Shown piece by piece: positions 1 to 9,779 of a DNA stretch of 24,098 nucleotides (the first letter of the stretch is position 1; each line of letters starts with the position of its first letter). The notes beneath the pieces were generated by a model. It was not told the origin of the DNA, made no database searches, and saw only the letters and a program-made list of their open reading frames with translations. Location of the stretch: NCBI GenBank assembly GCA_001430745.1, contig KQ482032.1, positions 999,906 to 1,024,003 of the forward strand, read 5' to 3'. This DNA comes from Auxenochlorella pyrenoidosa (taxonomy: Eukaryota; Chlorophyta; Trebouxiophyceae; Chlorellales; Chlorellaceae). Made by a program: the position numbers and the translations under genes.

Positions 1-254
1 AGGTGGGTAGGGGGGGGGGGGGGGGCGTGTGGGGCGATGCTGAGCGTTGGGGTCTTAGGGTTGTTTGCCGCGCATGCAGGTGCAGGGCCACGCGCAGGCA
101 GGGGCGCTCCCGTTGTCACCCTGCACGCGTCCAGAGCATAGCTAGGCAGATGCTCAAGGGCCCGCAGCCGGCCCTGGCAGTGGGCTGCCGTCCCCGGCAA
201 GCCAGCGCCTGAAACCGCCCTGCCTCAAACCTTCGGGCCTGGTCGCCCCCGCAG
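1..254 (+). other. Probable intron of the mS35 gene, with a G15 tract
   Basis: No exon with a supported phase is seen before the acceptor at 253-254. The stretch begins with a run of about 15 G at 11-25. The open frames here are compositionally random GC-rich readings. It is best read as intron sequence of the gene that continues at 255. Confidence 0.45.
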
Positions 255-1635
255 CAAGAGCTGTACCCCGAGGTGCCGGAGAACCAGCCGCTGTACAACC
301 TGCGCGACTCGGTGCCAGAGATCTACCAGAACAAGTGAGGCAGGCGGGCGTGGCCTCCCAGGGGCGGGCGCCGCTTGCAACGCCTCGCAGCGCCCAGACT
401 AAGCAGCCTGCTCAAGCCTCGCCTGGCCGTTTACGCTGGGCACGCCCAGCGCCCCTCAACCTGCTCTCCGGCCCTGCTCCCTGTGCCGCAGGACGCACCT
501 GTTTGACCGGCTGCAGCGGCTCAAGGCGGAGCGGTACCCCGACACGCCCATTGAGGAGTTTGCCAAGGAGGTGCTGGGCTTTGATGCGCAGGAGGAGCAG
601 CCGCCGCGGCCAGGTGGGGCGGGGCCCTGGGAACAGTGAGGCAGGTCCGTGGCCTGCTAGGAAGATCCCCTCGCAAGCAGTGCTCCCCCCGATGGCAGCC
701 CCCACTGTGGGCGCAGTGCATCATCCCGGCGGTGCGAGGGGCAGGCAGCCCCCCCAGGCATGCGAACGTCGGGTGGCCCGCCCCGTCAAGCCGCACCATG
801 CACGAGCCTCCCCCCACCCACCGCGCTGCCTAGCAGGTGCGCGGCGCATCATCCGCTGGGAGGTGCGGCACGTGTTTGCGGTGGGCGTGAACGAGGCGCA
901 CCCCGCCAACAAGAAGGTCAAGGCCTGGGTGCACCTGCGAGACCTGCAGCGCGAGCACGGCCTCACGGGTGCGCACCCGCTGGCGCCGCGGCTGCCTGTG
1001 TGGTGCCCGGGCGGCTGCAGGCTGGGGACGTGGCGTGCTTGGATGGCATAGGCGGCGGGGGGCCTGAGTGCCTTTGCGGAGCAGGCGGTGGGTTGGCCTT
1101 TGGGGGGGTTCCGCGACACTGCCCAGCCCCCTCAGCAGGCATGCCTGGGCGCGGTGACCCGACCACCCGCGCACGCTGCCGCCCCGCCGGCCCGGCTTGC
1201 TTGCAGACGCGGCGCTGCAGCACATTGCGCGGGTGTGCGGGCCGCGGTACAACCCCAACACTGGCGAGCTCAAGCTGACTAGCGACCGGTACCCGCACCG
1301 AGAGGCGAACCGCGCGCACATCCGCCAGGTGGGCTGCCAGGGATGGGGCCTGGTCTGGGGGGCTTGAGAGGCCCCGCATGGCGCTCCAGCAGGGCAGTGG
1401 CTGCTTTGAGACTAGGGGCCGGGAGGGACGGGCACGTGGGCGGTTCAAACCGGACGCCAACGGCCGTGCCGCCGATGTGTGGGCAGGAGGGTGAGCCGAG
1501 CCGGCGCCGTGCTCGTGAAGATGCGCCCTCTGCACATCCCTTCAGATCATTGATGCACTTGTGGAGGAGGGCCACCGCAAGTTCCCTGCGCAGCAGGAGC
1601 AGCAGCAGCAGCAGCAGGCGCAGGCGGCGGTGTGA
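255..1635 (+). CDS. MRPS35: Mitochondrial small ribosomal subunit protein mS35 (S24/S35 family), 5' partial
   Basis: Five exons keep one phase: 255-334, 492-613, 837-968, 1207-1328 and 1546-1635 (stop TGA 1633-1635), giving 181 residues. Donors are GTGAGG, GTGGGG, GTGCGC and GTGGGC. The first exon begins after an acceptor (ccgcag), so the start and upstream exons, including any mitochondrial presequence, lie off the window. The conserved part has VKAWVHLRDLQ, then RYNPNTGELKLTSDRYPHRE and AN near the C-terminus. This matches the mS35/Rsm24 family signature of a beta strand, a GxRYNP motif, a DR.P.R..N motif and a final helix. The family sits in the mitochondrial small-subunit head (established knowledge). 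The last exon ends in a Gln run coded by six CAG codons after QQE, then AQAAV, which is probably a lineage-specific tail. The gene converges on the FAS1 gene. I am confident of the family, less so of the exact first intron edge. Confidence 0.82.
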
Positions 1636-1936
1636 AAACCCTGAACTGCAGGGGGTGGGCATGCGCTGCTCCGACAAGGCTGACAGCAGGCCTGAGGCCT
1701 GCGCTAGCCGCCCCACCTGTGCTCCTGCCCCTGCATGCTTGCATTGTGCCAACTCTCCGCGATCTCGTGCCTTGCTCACTCACTTAATTTACACACGCAA
1801 GCACAGAGACATGAAGGGACAGTGAAGTGATCCAAAGTGCAAAAGGGGATTCAGGTCATGTCGCTAGGTTGTGACCCATCTGTAGAGTGCCAGTACCTCG
1901 CCGTCACTTTCACGCGATGGCCGCTGAGGCAGCCGC
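1636..1936. other. Shared 3' region between convergent mS35 and FAS1 genes
   Basis: About 300 bp separate the two stop codons. It contains a perfect 7-bp inverted repeat, GCAGGCC (1686-1692) and GGCCTGC (1696-1702), around a 3-nt loop. It lies about 50 nt after the mS35 stop and could form a stem in either transcript. I see no coding exon and no clear polyadenylation motif. Confidence 0.5.
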
Positions 1937-4447
1937 TCACGCCAGGCGCTTGCGGCCCACAGTGCCGGCAGGGCCGGCTGCTGCCGTGACAGCAGGCCCC
2001 AAAAAGGCAGCAGCGCCGCCGCCAGTCACATAACCAGAGGCCACAGACACTGTGATAGGGTCCGAGTTGAGCACTTGCGGGGGGGTGGTCGCCGAGAGCA
2101 GGCGGCACCAGCCGTAGGGCAGGTTCTCCACAGAGGTGGGGCCGGGCGTGGCGCAGCCGCCCTTCTGGGAGCAGTAGCTCCAGGCGGTGCAGCCGGCGGT
2201 GGCGGAGCAGGAGGCGCAGCAGGCGCCGATGGTAGCCTGCGGGAAAGCAGGCAGAGGGTCAAGAGGGGAAGGAAGGGACTTTGGGATATGATTCGGGACA
2301 CAGCCTCCCTTTGTGCTCTCCCGCTTACAGGCCTACCTGGCGGTTGCTCTCGCCCGCCTTGACCTCCTGCCCGGCGATCAGCGTGTTGGGCAGCACCGCG
2401 CAGCCTTGCACGCCAAGGAGTGCAGCGGCGTCGGCGGGCGGCGGGCCGGCCGGGTCAAAGGGCAGCAGCACGGTGTCGATGAGGGTGACCACCGCCTTGC
2501 AGGCCTGGACGTCGCTCTGCAGCCGCGGCGAGATGTGGGGTGGAGGGGCAAGGTGGAAGGGATGTTTCTTCAGTTAAGAAACACGAGGAGAAAGGCAGTG
2601 CAGCCGCCTGGGTGCATGCTCTGCAGAGCAGCGTGGAGCTCACGGGCGCCCACTGCAAAAGGAAGTGCATGCAGTCATCCGCCTTAACGCCTCTACAGGT
2701 ACCTTGAGCACGGTGGCGGCGTTGAAGGGGCCTGAAATCGTGAAGCCCGTCAGCCCGCCCCGCCAGGTGACGTCAGCAGGCAGCACAAAACGGGAGGCTG
2801 CAATGACGGCAAGGTTGTGAAATTCGCTGATCGACGGTCACTTGCTGCACCCTTGCCTCAATCACAGGCCGGCAGCAAAACCGCCACATTAGCGTCTGCG
2901 GCTGGCTTGACCGCACACTCGGCATGCCCCCCCCCCCAGAGATGGCTCACAGTTGAGGGTCTGGGGTCCGTCGCTCAGGGTGTACAGCTTGGGCCCCAGC
3001 GACAGGAAGGGGCTGGTCCACAGGCCGCGGCGCACCGGCTCGGGCGGCAGGATGTGGAACTTGAGCAGCTCCTGCAGGGCGGCGGGGGTCTGCAGCAGGC
3101 CCTCTGCGGGGGTGGGGAGGAGGGCAGGGTGGCAAGGCGTTGGACAGTGGGTGGATCCAGGCAGGAGGTGGGTGCCTGCGGGGCTGGCCAGGGCGGCGAG
3201 AGCGCTGGTGCAGCAATGCGTGCTGCACAGAGCGGCTCAGAGCATGCTTCCTGCCGAGGGGGTGAAGCCGGGGGGCCTGGCGCTCACGGAAGCGCGCCAG
3301 CGCGGCATCGAAGGCGGCGTCGCTGGGGACCAGCAGCGTGCCGGTGAAGCCGGGGTGCTGCAGCATGGCCTTCAGGGAGGGCTGCGCCGCCTCGGCGGCC
3401 TGCGGAGCAGCAGGTGGCAGGAGCAGCGGATGGCAGCTGGCGGTCGACGCATGCAGCGTTTGAGGGAGTGAGGGAGCAGCAGCAGCGGGCGCAGCATGGG
3501 CTGGCCACGGGCTGGGCAACACCCACAGCCAATGCCGGCTCCAAGCGCTCTCCTTGAGCCGCGCCTCCCGCAACCGCCCCTGTCGGCAACAATCAACGTG
3601 CCAGCCTGGGTCGTGGCCTTGCCTGCAGGAAGCGGGTGGCTCCCAGGCTCTGCGCCACGTCCCAGGCCGACTGGCAGCAGTTGCAGCGGGAGCAGCTGAT
3701 CTGGCAGAAGCCCTCCGGGGCCAGCTCAGCATTGGCGTCAAACCTGCGCAGGAGGGCGTGAGACGCGGGGCATTGACGGAGCTGGGACAGTGGTGGCGCT
3801 CCGCTTGCTGCCAGGCAGGCATCCCCGGCCTGCGCTCTCCGCCGCCTCCCTTGCTCCCCCCGCCATTGCGAGGCAAGGAGCAGGCACGCAACTCAGGCAA
3901 TCCGGCAATGCCCAGGCTCACATGTAGGTCTCCTGGCACTTGCCGTAGGCGCGCTGGTACCAGCACCCAAACTTGACGGTCTGGGTGGCCTCGTCGCGCG
4001 GGTCGGCATCCGAGCACTGGCAGTCCAGGTCGATGGGCGTCTGGTTGCCCGTATCGCCCGCCTGCACGGGCACCTCCTTGCGCCCCTGGCCTGCACCCAC
4101 GGCGTTGCATCAGGGTGGTCGGGGGATGAGGCACCAGTGTTGCCTGAGAGTTGGCAGGGCACAGGGAGGCGAGCAGGCAGGGCGTCGCGCAAATCTGGCG
4201 ACGCGCGCGGCACCCGCCCGCCACGCCCGCGGCACCCCCCTGCTGCCCACCCGGCGGGTAGCCAACCAGTGTGTCGATGCCCCACACGTCCTTGCCGCTG
4301 CCGGCATGGCAGCAGGATAGCAGGCCTGCTAGGAGCAGAAAAGGAAGCAGTCGGTCGGGCAAGCCGTGCTCTTTGCTTGTTCTCTGCGCGCTCTTCTGCT
4401 TGCTCCGGCTTACCTGCTACCACTAGCCCCGCAAGGAGCGCCCGCAT
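1937..4447 (-). CDS. Secreted fasciclin (FAS1) domain protein with N- and C-terminal Cys-rich modules
   Basis: Nine exons in continuous phase: 4447-4414, 4328-4251, 4090-3922, 3743-3623, 3399-3288, 3103-2951, 2797-2703, 2516-2337 and 2236-1937, giving 413 residues. The ATG at 4447 opens a good signal peptide (MRALLAGLVVA then a hydrophobic run to about residue 22). Residues about 25-125 are Cys-rich (CQCSD, FGCWYQRAYGKC, CQISCSRCNCCQ). A FAS1 domain follows at about 135-275, with GTLLVPSDAAFDAAL, the LLKFHILPP H-box and the closing VVTLIDTVLLPFDP strand. Residues about 315-365 carry seven Cys (ACCASCSATAGCTAWSYC...GGC...WC), the spacing of a PAN/apple-like module. FAS1 proteins act in extracellular matrix adhesion (family knowledge). 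A wall or matrix role here is inference. Exon 4 ends at a GC donor (CAG/GCAAGG). It lies head-to-head with the small gene at 4764. Confidence 0.82.
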
Positions 4448-4763
4448 GGTTGAGCAGGGCCCGGCTAGTTTTGCTTGGAGTTGGGAACGCCAACTGGACG
4501 AGCGGGAAGGGCTGCTTTGGCCCTAACAGAGGCTGTATAGTGCGTTTACAAGCTCGAGCAGCGCCGATATTCCTGAAGGTGTCCCACAGCAGCATAATGG
4601 CCGAGCGCTCGCAGCACGCAGCACGGCACCACGCGTGGTCTGTCCCCGCCCCTCTGTGTGAGCGAAACAAAGTTGAAGATTTGACCCGAGAGTACAGCAA
4701 GCACGCGCTCCCGCAAGCGGAGCGCCCGCTGTCCCCTCCTCTTCTGACGCCCCACCGCGCAGG
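4448..4763. promoter_or_regulatory. Divergent promoter region, possibly holding a 5' exon of the small + gene
   Basis: This is the shared upstream region of the FAS1 gene (-) and the small gene (+). A 6-bp inverted repeat AGTTGG/CCAACT lies at 4479-4484 and 4490-4495, just upstream of the FAS1 ATG. An ATG at 4597 opens 59 nt that would splice in phase (donor GTGTGA at 4656, acceptor ending 4762) to the exon beginning 4763. This region may therefore contain 5' UTR or coding exon rather than only promoter. Confidence 0.45.
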
Positions 4764-5296
4764 ATGACCAACATCCTCGACTGCTCGGGCGCCTTGATGC
4801 AGATGGGCATGATGTGCGACTGTGAGCACGCTCGGGCAGGCCGGTCAATGCCGCGCCGCTGCCGCTCCCGGCTCCTGGCCGCGCCCTCGCGCCTTCCCTT
4901 GCGCTCCTGGGCATCGATTAGCCACGCTGGACAGGCGCTGCCTCTTGCAGGTGATGATGATTTCGTCCGGGCAAAGATGGAGGGGCGAGAGCCGCCAGAG
5001 ACAGCCTTCAAGCCGCGGCTGGCCAACATTGCGCCGCGGGCCAAGGACAGCTGGGCGCCGAAGCGCAGCAACACGCAGCAGCCGCCGCTCACGGGTCCGG
5101 TGAGCGATGGCGAGGATTTGTGTGACCAGGGGAAGCAGCACTGCCATCCGCCGCCTCCAATCAACCAACCATGTGCTCACGGTGCAGCCCCTGCACCTGC
5201 CATTTGCTGTCGATGCAGAACAAGGACCAGAAGCCCGAGGCGGTGCAGCCCCGCGGCGTGATGTTCCCCTACGAGCCGCGCAAGATCATGCCATGA
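4764..5296 (+). CDS. Small unrecognised protein, about 94 or 114 residues
   Basis: Three exons join in phase: 4764-4821, 4951-5099 and 5219-5296 (stop TGA), with donors GTGAGC twice and acceptors TTGCAG and ATGCAG. The 94-residue product begins MTNILDCSGALMQMGMMCDC, continues with an acidic DDDF, then a Pro/Lys/Arg-rich stretch (EGREPPETAFKPRL, WAPKRSNTQQPPL), and ends GVMFPYEPRKIMP. It has no signal peptide or transmembrane helix. An acceptor lies one base before the ATG (cgcgcag/G ATG). Joining an upstream exon 4597-4655 (MAERSQHAARHHAWSVPAP) is phase-compatible and would give 114 residues; the alternative is a 5' UTR intron. I do not recognise the family. Consistent splice phases and ordinary codon use suggest a real gene. 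The short conserved-looking C-terminus suggests a subunit or assembly-type small protein, but that is a guess. Confidence 0.6.
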
Positions 5297-5531
5297 CGAA
5301 CAGCTGCAGCACCATTGGCAACAAACCAAGATGCAGAAATTCAGCCTTCACTTGGCGGAGGCTGACAATGTCTCTCTTTTGGCTTCTCTACACCAGAACC
5401 ACACCTTCTCTGCAACACACCCTTGCTCGCAATGTTGCGTTTCACTTCATTACATGGCCACTCCAAGCAGTGGTGAGGCGGTTGTTGAAGTTTGCGCAAC
5501 CATGTGGCATGAGGCTCACTTCCTCATGCTC
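5297..5531. other. Shared 3' region of convergent genes 3 and 4
   Basis: These 235 bp lie between the stop of the small + gene and the stop of the Gln-rich - gene. The stretch is noticeably less GC-rich than its surroundings. I see no exon, repeat or RNA gene in it. Confidence 0.5.
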
Positions 5532-8500
5532 TCAGTGCCTGCCAAGCTGCGGCAACGCGGACCCCGGCGCCAGCTGCTGAGGGTGGGCAGCCGCTGTGCT
5601 GTAAGCTGCCTGATAGTACAGATGCTGCTGCTGAGGCCAGACGAAAGGGGTGGTGCCAGCAGCCCTTGCTTGCTGTTGAGCGGCGCCGCTACGTGCTGGC
5701 CAGTAAGCAGGCTGGGAAAAGGCTGCAGAACCACGAAGCTGCTGCACCTGAACCATCTGCCGTGGCCAGGGGATGGCAGACTGCACTTGCCCTGATGGTG
5801 CAATGGCTGCATTTGATGGCACCTGCCAGTGGCGCCGCCCACTTGCTGCAAGCTGCTGTTCAGCGTGCTGCTGCTGCTGCTGCTGCTGCAGCTGTGCTGG
5901 TGGCGCCTGCTGTCCCCACTGCTGCGCCTGCCAGGCAGCTCGCTGGGCTGCTGCATATTGGTACTGGGCCCAGGCAGCCTGCTGTGCAGCTTGGTGCTGG
6001 TAGGCGTGTGCCGCCTGCTGCTGAGGCTGCCACCAGCCGGCAGCCACCCCTCCGGCGGGCACTACGTGATTGGTGGGCTGCCTGGCTGATGCATGCTGTG
6101 CACCTGCATGCACAGCCAGCTGGGGCTGCTGCGGCCCCGCCTGCAGCGCCTGCTGGGCAGCGTGATGTGCCGGCGACGCCCTCGTCTGGGCAGGTGTAGC
6201 GGCCATCGGGGCCCCTGCTGCCTGCTGGCCTGCCTGCGGCCACAGGCCAGCCAAATAAGCCGACTGGCTGGGCAGCACCTGGGAGGCATGCGGGCTGTAC
6301 GTTCCATTGCCTAAGTTGCCAGCTGCTGGCTGAGCAAACACTTGGCCCCATCCTGCTTGCTGCCAGTGTCGGTCTGCCGGGCGTGGCTGGCTCTCCTGCC
6401 TCACTACCAGCTGCTGATGCGAGGTTGCATGGGCCTGGCCTGCTCGGTGCAAGCTTTGCAGGATGCCCTCCTGCCCCACAGTGGCAGATAGCTGATCATT
6501 GAACACCGGCCTGGTCTCCTGCTGCAGGCTCTGGCCCGCTCTCCCTTGCTGCTGACGATGCTGCTCTCCCTCTGCTGTTTCAGGCACGATGCTGGTTGTG
6601 GCAGCGCCAAGCAGGGGTGTCTGGTCGTCAACAGGGCCAGGTTCCCCTGCGTCCTGCTGCCCGGCTGCTGCAGCTGTCGCAGGTGGCGAGGCCTGGGCCT
6701 GCTTCCAGGTGCCTCGCTGCCGCGAGTTTGCCAGGAAGCGATATCCTGAGCCGGCAGGAAGCTCATGCAGCTTGGCTGCTGCCGTTGCTCCATCAGGAGC
6801 ACCTGCCCCGCTCTCTGCAGGCTGCCTGAGAGATGGCGCGCGCCGCAGCGGTGGAAGGCGCTCCCCCTCAGACGCTGCTGCTGCAGTGGGCCTCACTGCT
6901 GGCAGCAGATTCCGGGGCATGCTGCCCTCATGCTGCTCGCTGTCGCTGCGGGCCCTACAGCAAATGCCGCGGCAAGGAAATGCATCCTGTCAGCGAGGCA
7001 CGGACCGACACACTCAGGGACCTCAGGTGTATGCAGCGCACATCTCGCACACCACTGCGCCGTCTTGGGCAGGAACAGCTGGCCTCATTCTCACACCTGC
7101 GAAGTGCTGCCAGCCGCTCCAGGGACTCTGCAAAGGAAGGATGGGGGGCAGTGCTGCTGCGGACCCGCCGGCCTGCTGCAGTGCCACCACTGGGGGATGC
7201 CTCTCCCTGCTGCGCATGCTTGGGGGAGGCCTGCAGTTGAGGCGCCTTGGGCGAGGCCTGCAGCTGCAAGGCTTTCGGACTGCTGCTGTTCGACTCTACC
7301 GCACAGTTCTCTGCAGGACAGGAGGGGCATGGCGCTGCATCACTCAGGCCTACGCTGTGCACGTCAGTCATGCACTGCAACGCTTGCACGGCGCAGGCAG
7401 CACCAACAGCCCGTGAATGCTGGCAAGGAGTTGCTCAACTGGCATGCAGCAATTCTACTGCTTTGGCACAACCCATCCTTCAGTGCTGGCTGCCTCACCT
7501 CGCCCCGAGGACTGCTCGTCTGCTGGTGCATGCACCATGGCAGGCGGCTGCTTCAGCGTCTGCTCCAGACTCAGCCCTGCAGAACATGAAGACAGGTTTC
7601 TGGGCAGGCGTATCAAGTGCAAAGAGCTGCAAGCGCCCACGTCAGCAGGCAGACACCTCAATTGGTGGCCCCAGCTCAGCGCACCTGCCAGGCCGCCCCA
7701 TGCCTCCTGCTGGCGCTGCTGCGCTTTTGTCATACCATGCTGCCTCGGCAGTGCTGTTGGTTGCTGCTGCTGCTGCTGCTGCTGCTGCTTTCCTGCTTGG
7801 TCGTGTCCAGGCTCTGCCACCTGCTCTGCACGCTGCTGGGCAGCCCGCTGCAGTTGTGAGACCGCTGCCTGAGCTGCACCCGCTGCAGGCTGGTCCCCAG
7901 CCCGGCTATATCCGGCACCTTGGTGCGCCTCCTGCAGCTGAGCAAAGTGGAGGCCAAGCACTACGGGCATCATGGTATGAAGTCTACAACACTGCCTCCG
8001 TCTTGCCAGTGACTCCGTGGCACCATGCAGGTCCCTGCCCAGGGCCACAAATTAGAACGCTTTCCTCACCTGTCCAGGTGGCTGCCACCCAGGCACCACT
8101 CCAGCAAAGTCCGAGTTCCATCCAGGCCGGCGCTGTCTCCCCAGGGCAGGAAGCTGGCGCGCGGCTCTTCCCTCCCCTGCCGCTTGCTTGCTGGCGGCGG
8201 CAGCAGCAGCTGCAGGTTGACAACCAGCTGCGCTGTGTCCAGCTGCCACTGCCTCACTGCTGGCCTCCTGCGCCGAGCACGCTCTGCGGCGGGCCAGGAG
8301 TGGCAGCCCCGGCGCAAGCGATCTGGAGCGCGCCAGGGAGGCAGAGTCCCGGAGGCTCAACAGGTCGAGCGGCAGCTCATGCCTGGCAGAAAGCCGCTGG
8401 CGCTGGACTGCGCTGCTATGCACCTCTGCTTCTGCCCGTGCTGCCCCTGCAGACTGCCCAGCTGGTGCGGCTTCCTGCAGGGCGGCCAATCCCAATGGCA

Positions 8501-9779
8501 CCGCTGCAGCTTCCGCGCGCTGCACAGAGCTTGGCAACGGCAGCTGCACAGCACTGCCATTCAGTGCAGTGCCCTGTGCATGGCTGGAGAACTGGCTACC
8601 ATCAGCTGCCCAGGGTGCCAGGGTCAGGCCCAGCTCACTGTGGCTGCTCAGCCTGTTGCGCATGCTGTGTTGACTGCCGCTGGTGCTAGTCCCAATGCGC
8701 TGCACAGTCGGGGCAGTGGCTGTCAGCGGGTCCAGCCTGCCACCTGCTGCGTGGGTGCCTGGCCGTGACTGAGGCTGAGCTGTTAGGTCAGGCACCTGAG
8801 CTTGCTGAGCTGCTGCTGCCAGAACACGTGGCGTCAGCATGGGCAGGCGGTGCTGCTCGCCAGGCGTCGGCTGTTTTTCCCCTTCATATCCTGCACCTGC
8901 AGCGCCTGACCACGTAGTCTTGTGCTGCCCCTGTTGCGGCGGCGCTGCCGCTTTTGTCCAGGCCCCTGCCTCTTCGCTCTGTGTGCGGCTGAGAGCGCCC
9001 GTCCAGCTGTCCACACTTGCGCCCGCTTCCATCCTGCCAACAGATGATGCATAGCTGCTCTCTGGGGCTGCTGGGCCCGGCAAACTGCTGTGGCCAGGCG
9101 ATGCTGCTCCGGTGGCGGGCCGGCTGCCATCTGCCGAGCGCAGCGCTTGGCGCTGCTTCAGGTGCGCCAGCTTGGAGCGCTTCAGGGCAGACCCTGCTAC
9201 TGGGCTGACGGCTGGAGACTGGCTTGCGGCTGACAGTGCAATGCCCGCCTGCTCTGCCGCGGCCGAGGCTGCAGAGCCGTGCCGCCGCAGGGAGGCGCTT
9301 GACCTCAGCGTGGGCCGCCGGACTGCCAGCTTGCCGCCCCTTAGAGCACCCTTACGTGGGGAACTTCCGGCTGCCGCCTTGGCAGGCGTCTTGCCTGCGT
9401 TCTGAGTGGTGGAGGCACCGTGCCTGGCAGCGGCAAGTCGTGCTGCAAGCGCCGCTCTGCTTGGCGACTGGTGTGTGTGCGGCAGCTCGGCAAAGCGCTG
9501 CTGCAGCGCTGCCAGCTGCGAGGGCAGGCCGCCCAGAGGGACGCGTCTTGGGCTCGGCAGCTCCAGTGCTGTCGCAAGCGGGCTCGGGTGGCTGCAGGTG
9601 CTCGCATGCTGGGAGGCATGCCACTGCGCCGGCGGCAGGTTGGCCTCAGCACGGAGTGTGGCGGCACAGGCTTCAGGTGCTGCTGAGCCGGCGCGTCTGG
9701 CGAGTTCAGCCGCATCTGGCCGTGCTCCTCGGTTGCTGCCACCCAGCAAGCGCCGTTTGAGGCCCTCCAAGACCCCCAT
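5532..9779 (-). CDS. Very large Gln/Ala/Ser-rich low-complexity protein, function unknown
   Basis: Four exons fit in phase: 9779-8070, 7937-7499, about 7349-7097 and 6954-5532, giving about 1,274 residues. The true ATG is taken at 9779 (MGVLEGLKRRLLGG); the frame extends upstream only through a TTG. The N-terminal part (residues 1-570) is basic and Ser/Ala-rich with no recognised domain. Exon 2 carries a Gln run of nine near residue 620. Exon 3 has a 9-residue tandem repeat ASPKALQLQ/ASPKAPQLQ. The C-terminal third is Gln/Ala/Trp/Tyr-rich (AAWAQYQYAAAQRAAW, then LQQQQQQQH), like prion-like disordered segments. No signal peptide or membrane helix is seen. The exon 2-exon 3 junction is the weakest point: donor CGAG/GTGAGG is strong, but acceptor GTAG at 7350-7353 was chosen mainly for phase. 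Two shorter genes are a possible alternative. Disorder-based scaffolding or RNA-granule roles are speculation. Confidence 0.6.
5868..5888 (-). repeat. (CAG)7 trinucleotide run coding polyGln
   Basis: Seven uninterrupted CTG units on the + strand (CAG on the coding strand) give a Gln run in the last exon of the large Gln-rich gene, inside its Gln/Ala/Trp/Tyr-rich C-terminal region. Confidence 0.85.
7219..7278 (-). repeat. 27-bp in-frame tandem repeat in the Gln-rich gene
   Basis: Two 27-bp units (7219-7245 and 7246-7272) and a partial third share the + strand core GGCGAGGCCTGCAG or GGGGAGGCCTGCAG. On the coding strand each codes for nine residues, with ASPK followed by a Gln/Leu-rich stretch. 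The unit is a multiple of three and keeps the frame, which supports this frame being translated. Confidence 0.75.
7763..7789 (-). repeat. (CAG)9 trinucleotide run coding polyGln
   Basis: Nine uninterrupted CTG units on the + strand, read as CAG on the coding strand, code for Gln after a Lys in exon 2 of the large Gln-rich gene. A pure-codon run of this kind is prone to length change. Confidence 0.85.

Noticed and set aside
335..1051. 238-codon + strand ORF
   Set aside because: It spans introns and frames of the mS35 gene. Only the pieces matching phase-consistent exons carry mS35 motifs.
1561..1626. CAG-rich stretch considered as a separate microsatellite locus
   Set aside because: It is the coding Gln tail of mS35 with six CAG units interrupted by GAG. 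It was kept as part of that gene.
2947..4362. Single long - strand ORF as an alternative FAS1 gene model
   Set aside because: It reads through introns. The signal peptide, the FAS1 motifs and the Cys modules only come together in the nine-exon model.
7247..8689. 480-codon open frame on the + strand
   Set aside because: It is antisense to the Gln-rich gene, with Ala/Cys/Leu/Gln-rich random composition, crosses that gene's introns and exons, and has no motif.
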